Shown piece after piece: positions 20,342 to 34,218 of a stretch of 64,000 bases of DNA. Under the pieces are notes generated by a model. That model was not told the origin of the DNA, did not search any database, and saw only the letters and a list, made by a program, of their open reading frames with translations. Within the stretch, counting starts at the first letter, position 1. Each line of letters begins with the position of its first letter. This stretch comes from Malaya genurostris (Eukaryota; Arthropoda; Insecta; Diptera; Culicidae). The stretch is taken from NCBI RefSeq assembly GCF_030247185.1, contig NC_080571.1, forward strand, positions 161,420,352 through 161,484,351, given 5' to 3'. The translations under genes and the position numbers were made by a program.

Positions 20342-22026
20342 TACTATTAATGAAAAAATCTGTTTCTGACTTCAGCTGGTTTTCAAAGAAGGGCGAAACT
20401 AATATAGATCGCCCTTCCTTACCTAGGACAGGGCCAGAAAACTGGCTTCTTTTTCCAGAAAAATATTTCTCTTCTTATTCCGGTTTCTCCCTGCTGTAAA
20501 TAATAAAAGCCTCGCGATCACTGTTGCCAGTAGAGATAATTGTTCATTCTGAAAACTTTCTCCCCTTATAACATGTAATTATTTATCATTTGAAAACACT
20601 TAGACAAATGTTATATCGGTCAAAAATATAGCTCTGGATTCATTTTGATCAGATGTTTGTTTTGAAGAAAACGTTTAGTTGAAACAGCTTAATAATATTT
20701 TTCTAAAACACTCAATTTTGAATAATTGATTTTTGCAGCTTTATTAACTAAAGTATTCAACATATTCTATTTGAGAAAAATAATAACATACAGAAGTATC
20801 CAAAGATTGGGTGCTATTCCCAACCAACATAATCAATATTCTCGTCCATATCACACTTCGTGATTTCAGGCTTTCTCTTTGTATCATCCAGTGATTGTTA
20901 AATGTACTCGTATACTTTCCGCATTGACAGAATTTAAAAACAAATTGAACTTAAATCCTATTGAAATCAATAATTTTGAAGATGACCCGAAAAATAAAAT
21001 ATCAAATGTCAAGCTGACGATACTGACAACACTTTTTTCACCACCCTGCAGTAATCTTGATTTCAACAACTTGTACTTGCTTATGTCAGTTTCAACCAAC
21101 CACGAGCTGGTCCGAAATTGGTCCTAATGCCCCGTTTACACTTCTGCTGGCTGCCAGCATGCTGGTGTCAGTATACTGCCCTCTTAGGAAAAAAAACGTT
21201 CAACTGTGGTCCAATGATCCAAAGTATTAGACCAACGAAGGACCACCGTTGAACTTTTTTTTTCCTAGGAGGGCAGTACACTGACACCAGCATGCTGGCA
21301 GCCAGCAGAAGTGTAAACGGGGCATTAGGACCAATTTCGGACTAGCTCGTGATTGGTTGAAACTGACATAAGCAAGTACAAGTTGTTGAAATCAAGATTA
21401 CTGCAGGGTGGTAGAAAAAGTGTTGTCGGTAACAATGTAGCTTGACATTTGATATTTTATTTTTCGGGTCATCTTCAAAATTATTGAGTTCAATAGGCAT
21501 GCTGGCAGCCAGCAGAAGTGTAAACGAGGCATAAAAGTGGATTAACAATTGTCAGGTCCTGTCCTAGTTCCTTACTAACAATTGTTTGTTGGCATGGAAC
21601 ACGAAAGGCGAAACTTACGTAAACAAATGGCTTATGAATGACTGTTTCACCCTTTATACACTAAGGTCTTTTTTTATGTGATCTTTTTTATGCGGCTTTT
21701 TTATGCGAAATATCAGGGTGTCAAGATCCCACGCATACAAAAAACGCAGAAGGAAAACCGCTTAACTCTGGAACTTTGCATAAAAAAACATATACGAGGA
21801 AATTTTTACTGGGCTTTATGTTCCAGAGCAAATAATAAGGTTTCACCACTTAAATTCTAAAGGCAAAAAGCGTACAAATCTGGTGTTAAAATCCAGTCAA
21901 ATATGTTTAATCTGATATTGGTTTAATCTGGCAAAAGATCTGGTTATTTAGCCTGCAGACACAGTCTGGTGGCCGTAAGTTGAACCGAACTTGGCGCGGG
22001 AAATTGACTTACATGTAGTGTTCACA

Positions 22027-22422
22027 CTATTGCTGGTTGCCAGCATGCTGGTGACAGTGACAGTGTCTGGTAGGTTCTGAATGATTTGATGCTAATATAA
22101 TTCCCGCTTTAGGTGTGCTAATGTCACCAGTTCGGAACAACTTCTCGCGCCCACTCTGTCTGCAGCAGAGATGCCAGATTTTTTCATAGGAAATTTGTCT
22201 TACTCTGAATAAAAATCTGTATTCCACTAATAAAATTAAATATCGACAATAAAATAAACATGATGGCTGTAGAATTGTATATTTGATGAGCAATAATTCT
22301 TTCCATCTGTCTGTAAGAACAGAAAGATCAAATTCCGCAAAAGGCATTTTATGCCGAGACTGCTTCTTGTCACTAATACTAATAGTTTGCTCATACGCCG
22401 TGGTCAGGTCGAAGCAAGACAA
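22027..22422 (-). pseudogene. MAKRY open frame, copy in A2 with deletion
   Basis: Codons for KRYLNTDFKRGLKAF are deleted, so the frame passes from the TIR part directly to YEQTISISDKKQ. A single-base loss further down extends it to 131 codons. Confidence 0.3.
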
Positions 22423-22554
22423 CTCACTGCTTCCTCTTGCTTTGTCGCCGAAATTTCACCCTAAATTGCAAATTTCTAAAATACTAACCCAATTCACGAA
22501 AAATCAAAAACATACGATTGTAGGTGAATGATTTTACTATGCATTTGGCGAAAA

Positions 22555-22603
22555 GAAATCGGTTATGTGCCCAATGCACAAAATAGGATAACCCCTAAAT
22601 GAC
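22555..22603. mobile_element. 49-bp private insertion in A2
   Basis: Compared with sister units, GAAATCGGTTATGTGCCCAA and following bases are inserted between two copies of CGAAAA (22,549-22,554; 22,604-22,609). It contains GTTAT and ATAAC in inverted orientation. Probably the remnant of a small element. Confidence 0.5.
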
Positions 22604-23139
22604 CGAAAAATATCAGTTAGAAAGCTTTTCTTTCGCGAGATTTCGTGCGAGTTTTGTTAAAATTCTGTTTTCTTTTTTCCTTTTCTCGCTATAAACAACT
22701 CGCATATGTAGGGATGTGCTACGTTTTCAACAAAGCGTCAAAGCTAGCAGCGATGAAAATTATTACTGATTTCTGGTTCTACTGAAACATGAATAGAAAT
22801 TATTTTACAAAGTAGTAACACTTACATTTTCTACTCATCATTTCACGTAGGTTTTAATGGACTGGCATTAAAAAGCTGTTTTATGCATAATCCAGTAAAA
22901 GATACGTGTTTCATAGGTAAAATGTAATGTACTGTTCATTTCACATTCATCTATCAGTTCGTATCAAATTTAGATACCAGAAAATTACTATTTTATATAT
23001 TGGTTGAAGTCGAAAGGGAGATGCCAGATCTTGATATAAATCTATGAAATAAAAAATGCCATGAAATATAAAACATTTATATCAAAAAATTGTCATACAA
23101 TTATAATGGCTTAAAAAGCAACTAATAACGTCGGTATCT

Positions 23140-23457
23140 CAAATCGACAAGCCTCCAGAAATCGTTTATGTTGTCACTGCCATCCAACCGAAGCCGCAGT
23201 CAAGATCCAAGAACTCCCACAACACTACCGATGCAGGTTGAAGTCGCATTACATGGTTCCAGTGTCTCTAGCTTCACACCGACGGCCTGTTTGAAGCATT
23301 CGGCAGGAGCGGGTAAACTTCCGGACTCACGCAGGCACTCGGTCCAGTTAAACACATGGAAACTTTCATACTGGAATGGTCGATGGAGTAAAAAATTGTA
23401 ATTAAATAACTCGCAAATATTTACACTACTTACACTTCGAGGGCCACTGCTCGCCAC
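23140..23457 (-). pseudogene. Scm-like MBT fragment, copy in A2
   Basis: Same as A1, but the ATG of MASSG is GTG; an in-frame ATG two codons upstream remains. TGA and deletion shared. Confidence 0.85.
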
Positions 23458-24502
23458 TTTCAAAATCGAGTTTTTTACACTGGAAATTCACGTAGATTGT
23501 TTGACGTTTGGTCAATTCACGTAAACCTAATGTGATGACTCTATTCATTTTAGGGGATGTTCGTATAACATTCATTTTCGTCACGTAAAATATTCAATTT
23601 GACATTTGAAACCATTCTACACGCTTAGAAAAAGTTACTCAAAGTTTGAGTACTAGTTACTCATATTCAAATGATACATGGAAACGTCAAAAATTGAGTA
23701 GTTATCATCAATGATATTGAGTAACTCATACTCTAAATTTGAGTTTAACGCATTAACTCGTTTTTTTTTGTTACTATTCGCAAGATCAGTCTAAAAGTTG
23801 TAATAACCATTTGTAACAACAGGTTGTATATTTTGTTAGTGAGATCGCGTATTTCGAGGGTGAGTCGCTCAACACAAACGGTGTTGTGTCTGCAAAAACC
23901 GGAATGATAAACTCCGTGTTGTGCTTTAGAATGAAACCGAATATGCTCAAATGTCATTTCTGAGGAATAAGTGTATGATTGGTGCCTGAGCATAACTGAC
24001 ATGTATGTTAATGTGAAATAAAATTTCACTCAAAATTTGAGTGATAGTTACTCTATTTTTGGTACATGTACAAATAAAGTATTACTCAGTAAATAAGTAG
24101 ATTTTACTCAAATATCGTTTCCAGTGGAAGAACTCAAATTTGAGTAACTTCGGAGTTACTCTAAATTAGAGTTGTTCCACCTTTTCTGTAGATGAGTGAG
24201 ATCTTTAGTTACTCATTTTTGAGTAACTATTTTTAAGCGTGTTTTTATTTGAGTGTGTGATTTTTCAAATGAAGTTGCCCGTATTCATAAGAAATTGTAG
24301 AAAAGGTAAAGTAATTAGAAATTTTCCTACCGATTTGACAGCTCTTGCTGAAAGTATCATCTCTTAACAAGCAGCGCCTCTACATTTCACTTTTGCGACA
24401 ATATGTCAATTCCTGAAACCCAGACAAACCCAGATAAATGTTTGAGTATTGGTAGGTTTTTGAAAAAATATCCTGGCAACTCTGTTTACACGCAGAGTTA
24501 TA

Positions 24503-25887
24503 CACTCAAAAAAGAAATCACGTTAATTCTACTTGAAAACATACATGAATCTCATCCACCCAACTTTTCACATAAATTCTATGGGGTAGATAAATGAATT
24601 GTATCTGATTGTTCATATATCATGCATCTTATTCAATAGGTAAATAATATATCACTTGTCCGTTGAATACAACGTGATTTTCATATGTTTTAACAGAACT
24701 TCACGTAATAGTTACATGACTTAAACATCTTTATTGAGCATAGGAAAATCACATAATAATTACATGAAATGGTACATGATTGTATAGTATATAAAACTCA
24801 GTTAAAACTAACATTAAAAAGGCATTTATTTGCAGAATGCATTTCTAACGGATCGCTTGTTATTTTACATCTATTTATATATTAATGGTTACATCATCAA
24901 CCTTAACGAATAGTAACTCAATGAAATTAAACTTATACTTAACTCTAAGTATAAACTTATTATCTACATTTAAAACTATTGTTGGTCGTCGATTAAAATA
25001 AACAATACCAGTAATAATGAACCTGATTTTTCAAACGCGACATAGTGCTCATTTTGACCAATGACTACCCATAATTGCAAAATCAAGTGAAATATTTCAT
25101 CTAACGATAAAATCTTTGATTCCATAGAGTACAGCTTGATCCGATAAAAAAATATGACAAACTGTCCTATTTTGTAGTTAATTCCTTTGTAAACAATAGG
25201 GTCGGCGGTACCGACAGAAGTTTTTCTATTTATGATTTCTGAAAATATAAATCAATTAATCAAAAATTCTTACTTCAAACTTGAATTATTTATATACATT
25301 TTGTTTTCTCCCGGGATTTATAAGATCGAAAATATATTCGTATGCTGTTGGTTCTAAATACTTCCGGAGATCAAGAGCTCGAACAAGCCAATATCGCATT
25401 CTACTAAAACCAAACGCAAAATTGTATATTGAGTACTACACTAGTTTTGAAACTGTAGAAGCAAAGTCCGGGCATTACATTCGTTTCGTGGAATTTGGCC
25501 TTTCTGTTTCAACAGACTTCGCAGCCGATTCTTATTGTACATAATCATTGCATGGCTAGTACTATGGATCCTACTGACACTAAGAATCCTTCCAGGTCAG
25601 GGCTGTTTTGAAACTTTACTTACCTTTAAAAACTTCCAATAACGAATGCATTATGTTCAAGCCTGCCACTAACATGTCAGCCATTTTGAGATTTGAAATT
25701 TTCATAGAGCAAATTCACTTAAACTTCGATCATGGGACTCTCCATTTGAAGATTATGTGAAAATCACATAGCTTGTACTTGGTTTCCAGATGTTATTCAT
25801 AGACATCACGAAGAATATCAAATATAAATGAAGCTCTGCATTTACGTGAGTAATCCCATAAAACTAATGTGATTTATTTTTTGAGTG
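24503..25887 (-). mobile_element. TA-flanked element, copy in C2
   Basis: 1,385 bp with both ends and TA duplications. The plus strand has an 87-codon shadow frame at 25,281-25,544; the believable coding remnants are on the minus strand as in A1. Confidence 0.6.
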
Positions 25888-27329
25888 TACTATTAATGGA
25901 AAAATCTGTTTCTGACTTCAGCTGGTTTTCAAAGAAGGGCGAAACTAATATAGATCGCCCTTCCTTACCTAGGACAGGACCAGACAACTGGCTTCTTTTT
26001 CCAGAAAAATATTTCTCTTCTTATTCCGGTTTCTCCCTGCTGTAAATAATAAAAGCCTCGCGATCACTGTTGCCAGTAGAGATAATTGTTCATTCTGAAA
26101 ACTTTCTCCCCTTATAACATGTAATTATTTATCATTTGAAAACACTTAGACAAATGTTATATCGGTCAAAAATATAGCTCTGGATTCATTTTGATCAGAT
26201 GTTTGTTTTGAAGAAAACGTTTAGTTGAAACAGCTTAATAAAATTTTTCTAAAACACTCAATTTTGAATAATTAATTTTTGCAGCTTTATTAACTAAAGT
26301 ATTCAACATATTCTATTTGAGAAAAATAATAACATACAGAATTATCCAAAGATTGGGTGCTATTCTCAACCAACATAATCAATATTCTCGTCCATATCAC
26401 ACTTCGTGATTTCAGGCTTTCTCTTTGTATCATCCAGTGATTGTTAAATGTACTCGTATACTTTCCGCATTGACAGAATTTAAAAACAAATTGAACTTAA
26501 ATCCTATTGAAATCAATAATTTTGAAGATGACCCGAAAAATAAAATATCAAATATCAAGCTACATTGTTACCGACGATACTGACAACACTTTTTCTACCC
26601 TGCAGTAATCTTGATTTCAACAACTTGTACTTGCTTATGTCAGTTTCAACCAATCACGAGCTGGTCCGAAATTGGTCCTAATGCCCCGTTTACACTTCTG
26701 CTGGCTGCCAGCATGCTGGTGTCAGAGTACTGCCCTCTTAGGAAAAAAACGTTCAACTGTGGTCCAATGATACAAAGTATTAGACCAACGAAGGACAACC
26801 GTTGAACGTTTTTTTTTTCCTAGGAGGGCAGTACACTGACACCAGCATGCTGGCAGCCAGCAGAAGTGTAAACGAGGCATAAAAGAGGATTAACAATTGT
26901 CAGGTCCTGTCCTAGTTCCTTACTAACTATTGTTTGTTGGCATGGAACACGAAAGGCGAAACTTACATAAAAAACATATACAAGGAAATTTTTACTGGGC
27001 TTTATGTTCCAGAGCAAATAATAAGGTTTCACCACTTAAATTCTAAAGGCAAAAAGCGTACAAATCTGGTGTTAAAATCCAGTCAAATATGTATAATCTG
27101 ATATTGGTTTAATCTGGCAAAAGATCTGGTTATTTAGCCTGCAGACACAGGCTGGTGGCCGTAAGTTGAACCGAACTTGGTGCGGGAAATTGACTTACAT
27201 GTAGTGTTCACACTATTGCTGGTTGCCAGCATGCTGGTGACAGTGTACTGCACTCTTAGAAAAAAAAAGTTCAACAGTGGTCTTTCTTTGGTCTAATATG
27301 TTGGTCCACAGTTGAACGTTTTTTATTAA

Positions 27330-28073
27330 GGTAGCGCTTCGCCGTGGTCACGGGAGTTCGCTGCCTATCTCGGAGTTTCACGCACTTTACCAAATATTGC
27401 GAGCTAACGGGGAAGAAAACGGAAATTCCAAGAACATACGATTCTAGATAATTAATTTTTCTATCGATTCGTATATAAATTGTGCCTGATAAACATTTTT
27501 ATCGAAAGATTTCGTGCGAGTTATAAAAATAAATGAGTTTTTCCTTATTCTTTCGCACGCACACAATTTCAACGCATGCATTGGGCTGTGCAAAATGCTA
27601 CATGCGGTAGACGCTAACAACATTTCTTTTGTTTTCGTTGTCCGTTCTCTCTGCGTAAACGTTGAATATAGATGAGTAGAAAATGTAAGTGAGTGTTACT
27701 ACTTTGTAAAATAATTTCTATTCATGTTTCAGTAGAACCAGAAATCAGTAAAGATTTTCATCGCTACTAGCTTTGACGCTTTGTTGAAAACGTAGCACAT
27801 TCCTACATATGCGAGTTGTTTATAGCGAGAAAAGGAAAAATGAAAGCCAAATTTCAACATAACTCGCACGAAATCTCGCGAAAGAAAAGCTTTCTAACTG
27901 ATATTTTTCGCCAAATGCATAGTAAAATCATTTACCTACAATCGTATGTTTTTGATTTTTCGTGAATCGGGTTAGTATTTTAGAAATTTGCTATTTAGGG
28001 TGAAATTTCGGCGACAAAGCAAGAGGAAGCAGTGAGTTGTCTTGCTTCGACCTGACCACGGCGAAACGCTACC
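27330..28073. mobile_element. Intact 744-bp TTAA-flanked element (C2)
   Basis: Inverted ends GGTAGCGCTTCGCCGTGGTC and its complement (one mismatch), flanked by TTAA at 27,326-27,329 and 28,074-28,077. The empty site TTTTTTATTAAGAGGGCAG is present in B1 (near 9,551-9,565) and B2, proving a TTAA target duplication. The interior has no long frame. TTAA plus GG ends fits Kolobok- or piggyBac-type elements; which one cannot be decided here. Confidence 0.8.
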
Positions 28074-28141
28074 TTAAGAGGACAGTACACTGGCACCATC
28101 ATACTGGCAGCAAGCAGAAGAGTAAACGGGGCTTTAGCAAA

Positions 28142-28600
28142 TCAAAGGGAGAGTGAAAGGTGAGCGAATTTCTCGAGTCTGGTAGGTTCTGAATGATTTG
28201 ATGCTAATATAATTCCCGCTTTAGGTGTGCTAATGTCACCAGCTCGGAACAACTTCTCGCGCCAACTCTGTCTGCAGCAGAGATGCCAGATTTTTTCATA
28301 GGAAATTTGTCTTACTCTGAATAAAAAATCTGTATTATCTGCATCCACTAATAAAATTAAATATCGACAATAAAATAAACATGATGGCTGTAGAATTGTA
28401 TATTCGATGAGCAATAATTCTTTCCATCTGTCTGTAAGAACAGAAATATCAAATTCCGCAAAAGGCATTTTATGCCGAGACTGCTTCTTGTCACTAATAC
28501 TAATAGTTTGCTCATACGAAAAAGCTTTTAAGCCTCTTTTGAAATCCGTACTAAGGTAGCGCTTCGCCATGGTCAGATCGATCGAAGCAAGACAACTCAC
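28142..28600 (-). pseudogene. MAKRY open frame, longest minus-strand copy (C2)
   Basis: 152 codons. After the ATG in the terminal repeat it reads through VDADNTDFLFRVRQISYEKI, then WHLCCRQSWREKLFRAGD, and ends LEKFAHLSLSL. The long version exists in C units only. No family recognised. Confidence 0.4.
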
Positions 28601-29254
28601 TGCTTCCTCTTGCTTTGTCGCTGAAATTTCACCCTAAATTGCAAATTTCTAAAATACTAATCCAATTCACGAAAAATCAAAAACATAGTAAATGATTTTA
28701 CTATGCATTTGGCGAAAAATATCAGTTAGAAAGCTTTTCTTTCGCGAGATTTCGTGCGAGTTTTGTTAAAATTTGGTTTTCTTTTTTCCTTTTCTCGCTA
28801 TAAACAACTAGCATATGAAGGGATGTGCTACGTTTTCAACAAAGCGTCAAAGCTAGTAGCGATGAAAATCATTACTGATTTCTGGTTCTACTGAAACATG
28901 AATAGAAATTATTTTACAAAGTAGTAACACTTACTTACATTTTCTACTCATCATTTCACGTAGGTTTTAATGGACTGGCATTTAAAAGCTGTTTTATACA
29001 TAATCCAGTAAAAGATACGTGTTTCATAGGTAAAATGTAATGTACTGTTCATTTCACATTCATCTATCAGTTCGTATCAAATTTAGATACCAGAAAATTA
29101 CTATTTTATATATTGGTTGATGTCGAAAGGGAGATGCCAGATCTTGATATAAATCTATGAAATGAAAAATGCCATGAAATATAAAACATTTATATCAAAA
29201 AATTGTCATACAATTATAATGGCTTAAAAAGCAACTAATAACGTCTTGGTATCT

Positions 29255-29572
29255 CAAATCGACAAGCCTCCAGAAATCGTTTATGTTGTCACTGCCATCC
29301 AACCGAAGCCGCAGTCAAGATCCAAGAACTCCCACAACACTACCGATGCAGGTTGAAGTCGCATTACATGGTTCCAGTGTCTCTAGCTTCACACCGACGG
29401 CCTGTTTGAAGCATTCGGCAGGAGCGGGTAAACTTCCGGACTCACGCAGGCACTCGGTCCAGTTAAACACATGGAAACTTTCATACTGGAATGGTCGATG
29501 GAGTAAAAAATTGTAATTAAATAACTCGCAAATATTTACACTACTTACACTTCGGGGGCCACTGCTCGCCAT
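29255..29572 (-). pseudogene. Scm-like MBT fragment, copy in C2
   Basis: Same translation. A silent change gives CCCCGA for the PR codons, and a short deletion upstream of the ATG removes the TCGAGTTT stretch. Confidence 0.85.
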
Positions 29573-30744
29573 TTTCAAAATTTTACACTGGAAATTCATG
29601 TAGATTGTTTGACGTTTGGTCAATTCACGTAAACCTTATGTGATGACTCTATTTATTTTAGGGGATGTACGTATAATGAATGTGAAATGTTACGAAAATG
29701 AATGTCACGTAAAATATTCAATTTGACATTTGAAACCATTCTACACGCTTAGAAAAAGTTACTCAAAGTTTGAGTACTAGTTACTCATATTCAAATGATA
29801 CATGGAAACGTCAAAAATTGAGTAGTTATCATCAATGATATTGAGTAACTCGTACTCTAAATTTGAGTTTAACGCATTAACTCGTTTTTTTGTTACTATT
29901 CGCAAGATCAGTCTAAAAGTTGTAATAACCATTTGTAACAACAGGTTGTATATTTTGTTAGTGAGATCGCGTATTTCGAGGGTGAGTCGCTCAACACAAA
30001 CGGTGTTGTGTCTGCAAAAACCGGAATGATAAACTCCGTGTTGTGCTTTAGAATGAAACCGAATATGCTCAAATGTCATTTCTGAGGAATAAGTGTATGA
30101 TTGGTGCCTGAGCATAACTGACATGTATGTTAATTTGCGATTGACACACTACTCCAAGCAACCACCACGTGATATAGTATTAAGTTCAATTACTTAATAT
30201 TTACACTATTACTTACAATACACTCAGAAAAGGAGCAATTTTTTTGAAAATTTGGTATATGTGAAATAAAATTTCACTCAAAATTTGAGTGATAGTTATT
30301 CTATTTTTGGTACATGTACAAATAAAGTATTACTCAGTAAATGAGTAGATTTTACCCAAATATCGTTTCCAGTGAAAGAACTCAAATTTGAGTAACTTCG
30401 GAGTTACTCTAAATTAGAGTTGTTCCACTTTTTCTGTAGATGAGTGAGATCTTACTCATTTTTGAGTAACTATTTTAAGCGTGTTTTTATTTGAGTGTAT
30501 GATTTTTCAAATGAAGTTGCCCGTATTCATAAGAAATTGTAGAAAAGGTGAAGTAATTAGAAATTTTCCTACCGATTTGACAGCTCTTGCTGAAAGTATC
30601 ATCTCTTAACAAGCAGCGCCTCTACATTTCACTTTTGCGACAATATGTCAATTCCTGAAACCCAGATAAACCCAGATAAATGTTTGAGTATTGGTAGGTT
30701 TTTGAAAAAATATCCTGGCAACTCTGTTTACACGCAGAGTTCTA

Positions 30745-32062
30745 CACTCAAAAAAGAAATCACGTTAATTCTACTTGAAAACATACATGAATCTCATCCA
30801 CCCAACTTTTCACATAAATTCTATGGAGTAGATAAATGAATTGTATCGGATTGTTCATATATCATGCATCTTATTCAATAGGTAAATAATATATCACTTG
30901 TCCGTTGGATACAACGTGATTTTCATATGTTTTAACAGAACTTCACGTAATAGTTACATGACTTAAACATCTTTATTGAGTATAGGAAAATCACATAATA
31001 ATTACATGAAATGGTACATGATTGTATAGTATATAAAACTCAGTTAAAACTAACATTAAAAATGCATTTATTTGCAGAATGCATTTCCAACAGATCGCTT
31101 GTTATTTTACATCTATTTACATATTAATGGTTACATCATCAACCTTAACGAATAGTAACTCAATGAAATTAAACTTATACTTAACTCTAAGTATAAACTT
31201 ATTATCTACATTTAAAACTATTGTTGGTCGTCGATTAAAATAATCAATACCAGTAATAATGAACCTGATGTTTCAATCGCGACATAGTGCTCATTTGCCC
31301 ATAATTGCAAAATCAAGTGAAATATTTCATCTAACGATAAAATCTCTGATTTCATAGAGTACAGCTTGATCCAATAAAAAAATTATGACAAACTGTCCTA
31401 TTTTGTAGTTAATTCCTTTGTAAACAATAGAGTCGGCGGCACCGACAGAAGTTTTTCTATTTATGATTTCTGAAAATGTAAATAAATTAATCAAAAATTC
31501 TTACTTCAAACTTGAATTACATTTTGTTTTCTCCCGGAAATTATAAGATCGAAAATATTTTCGTATGCTGTTGGTTCTAAATACTTCCGGAGATCAAGAG
31601 CTCGAACAAGCAAATATCGCATTCTACTAAAACTAAGCGCAAAATTGTATATTGAGTACTACACTAGTTTTGAAACTGTAGAAGCAAAGTCCGGGCATTA
31701 CATTCGTTTCGTGGAATTTGGCTTTTCTGTTTCAACAGACTTCGCAGCCGATTCTTATTGTACATAATCATTGCATGGCTAGTACTATGGATCCTACTGA
31801 CACTAAGAATCCTTCCAGGTCAGGGCTGTTTTGAAACTTTACTTACCTTTAAAAACTTCCAATAACGAATGCATTATGTTCAAGCCTGCCACCAACATGT
31901 CAGCCATTTTGAGATTTGAAATTTTCATTATGTGAAAATCACATAGCTTGTACTTGGTTTCCAGATGTTATTCATAGACATCACGTAGAATATCAAATAT
32001 AAATGAAGCACTGCATTTACGTGAGTAATCCCATAAAACTAATGTGATTTATTTTTTGAGTG
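30745..32062 (-). mobile_element. TA-flanked element, copy in A3
   Basis: 1,318 bp, near-identical to 732-2049, including the 13-bp deletion in the last exon. This supports A1/A3 being recent duplicates. Confidence 0.65.
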
Positions 32063-33930
32063 TACTATTAATGGAAAAATCTGTTTCTGACTTCAGCTGG
32101 TTTTCAAAGAAGGGCGAAACTAACATAGATCGCCCTTCCTTACCTAGGACAGGACCAGACAACTGGCTTCTTTTTCCAGAAAAATATTTCTCTTCTTATT
32201 CCGGTTTCTCCCTGCTGTAAATAATAAAAGCCTCGCGATCACTGTTGCCAGTAGAGATAATTGTTCATTCTGAAAACTTTCTCCCCTTATAACATGTAAT
32301 TATTTATCATTTGAAAACACTTAGACAAATGTTATATCGGTCAAAAATATAGCTCTGGATTCATTTTGATCAGATGTTTGTTTTGAAGAAAACGTTTAGT
32401 TGAAACAGCTTAATAATATTTTTCTAAAACACTCAATTTTGAATAATTATTTTTGCAGCTTTATTAACTAAAGTATTCAACATATTCTATTTGAGAAAAA
32501 TAATAACATACAGAAGTATCCAAAGATTGGGTGCTATTCTCAACCAACATAATCAATATTCTCGTCCACTCGAAATCACACTTCGTGATTTCAGGCTTTC
32601 TCTTTGTATCATCCAGTGATTGTTAAATGTACTCGTATACTGTCCCCATTGACAGAATTTAAAAACAAATTGAACTTAAATCCTATTGAAATCAATAATT
32701 TTGAAGATGACCCGAAAAATAAAATATCAAATGTCAAGCTACATTGTTACCGACGATACTTAAAACACTTTTTCTACCACCCTGCAGTAATCTTGATTTC
32801 AACAACTTGTACTTGCTTATGTCAGTTTCAACCAATCACGAGCTGGTCTGAAATTGGTCCTAATGCCCCGTTTACACTTCTGCTGGCTGCCAGCATGCTG
32901 GTGTCAGTATACTGCCCTCTTAGGAAAAAAAAAACGTTCAACTGTGGTCCAATGATCCAAAGTATTAGACCAACGAAGGACCACCGTTGAACGTTTTTTT
33001 TCCTAGGAGGGCAGTACACTGACACCAGCATGCTGGCAGCCAGCAGAAGTGTAAACGGGGCATTAGGACCAATTTCGGACTAGCTCGTGATTGGTTGAAA
33101 CTGACATAAGCAAGTACAAGTTGTTGAAATCAAGATTACTGCAGGGTGGTAGAAAAAGTGTTGTCAGTATCGTCGGTAACAATGTAGCTTGACATTTGAT
33201 ATTTTATTTTTCGGGTCATCTTCAAAATTATTGATTTCAATAGGCATGCTGGCAGCCAGCAGAAGTGTAAACGAGGCATAAAAGTGGATTAACAATTGTC
33301 AGGTCCTGTCCTAGTTCCTTACTAACAATTGTTTGTTGGCATGGAACACGAAAGGCGAAACTTACGTAAACAAATGGCTTATGAATGACTGTTTCACCCT
33401 TTATACACTAAGGTCTTTTTTTATGTGATCTTTTTTATTCGGCTTTTTTATGCGAAATATCAGGGTGTCAAGATCCCACGCATACAAAAAACGCAGAAGG
33501 AAAACCGCTTAACTCTGGAACTTTGCATAAAAAAACATATACAAGAAAATTTTTACTGGGCTTTATGTTCCAGAGCAAATAATAAGGTTTCACCACTTAA
33601 ATTCTAAAGGCAAAAAGCGTACAAATCTGGTGTTAAAATCCAGTCAAATATGTTTAATCTGATATTGGTTTAATCTGGCAAAAGATCTGGTTATTTAGCC
33701 TGCAGACACAGTCTGGTGGCCGTAAGTTGAACCGAACTTGGCGCGGGAAATTGACTTACATGTAGTGTTCACACTATTGCTGGTTGCCAGCATGCTGGTG
33801 ACAGTGACAGTGTCTGGTAGGTTCTGAATGATTTGATGCTAATATAATTCCTGCTTTAGGTGTGCTAATGTCACCAGCTCGGAACAACTTCTCGCGCCCA
33901 CTCTGTCTGCAGCAGAGATGCCAGATTTTT

Positions 33931-34218
33931 TCATAGGAAATTTGTCTTACTCTGAATAAAAAATCTGTATTCCACTAATAAAATTAAATATCGACAATAA
34001 AATAAACATGATGGCTGTAGAATTGTATATTCGATGAGCAATAATTCTTTCCATCTGTCTGTAAGAACAGAAAAATCAAATTCCGCAAAAGGCATTTTAT
34101 GCCGAGACTGCTTCTTGTCACTAATACTAATAGTTTGCTCATACGAAAAAGCTTTTAAGCCTCTTTTGAAATCCGTATTAAGGTAGCGCTTCGCCGTGGT
34201 CAGGTCGAAGCAAGACAA
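33931..34218 (-). pseudogene. MAKRY open frame, copy in A3
   Basis: 95 codons, identical in translation to the A1 copy. Confidence 0.3.

Larger units (their letters stand above)
17959..23619 (+). repeat. Array unit A2
   Basis: Complete A-type unit of 5,661 bp with no large private insertion, so it is the best reference for the unmodified order. It shows the empty sites of the 5402-6026 element (near 18,036) and of the P-like element (near 18,200). One private 49-bp insertion lies at 22,555-22,603. Confidence 0.9.
23620..29743 (+). repeat. Array unit C2
   Basis: C-type unit with the same TATGTTAAT/GTGAAATAAAA deletion (near 24,012) as C1. It holds the only intact TTAA-flanked element in the direct half (27,330-28,073) and the longest minus-strand MAKRY frame (28,142-28,600). 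Confidence 0.9.

Noticed and set aside
25281..25544. Plus-strand frame MNYLYTFCFLPGFIRSKIYS within the TA element
   Set aside because: Opposite to the strand that carries the first exon and splice sites of the element. Minus-strand reading explains the region better.
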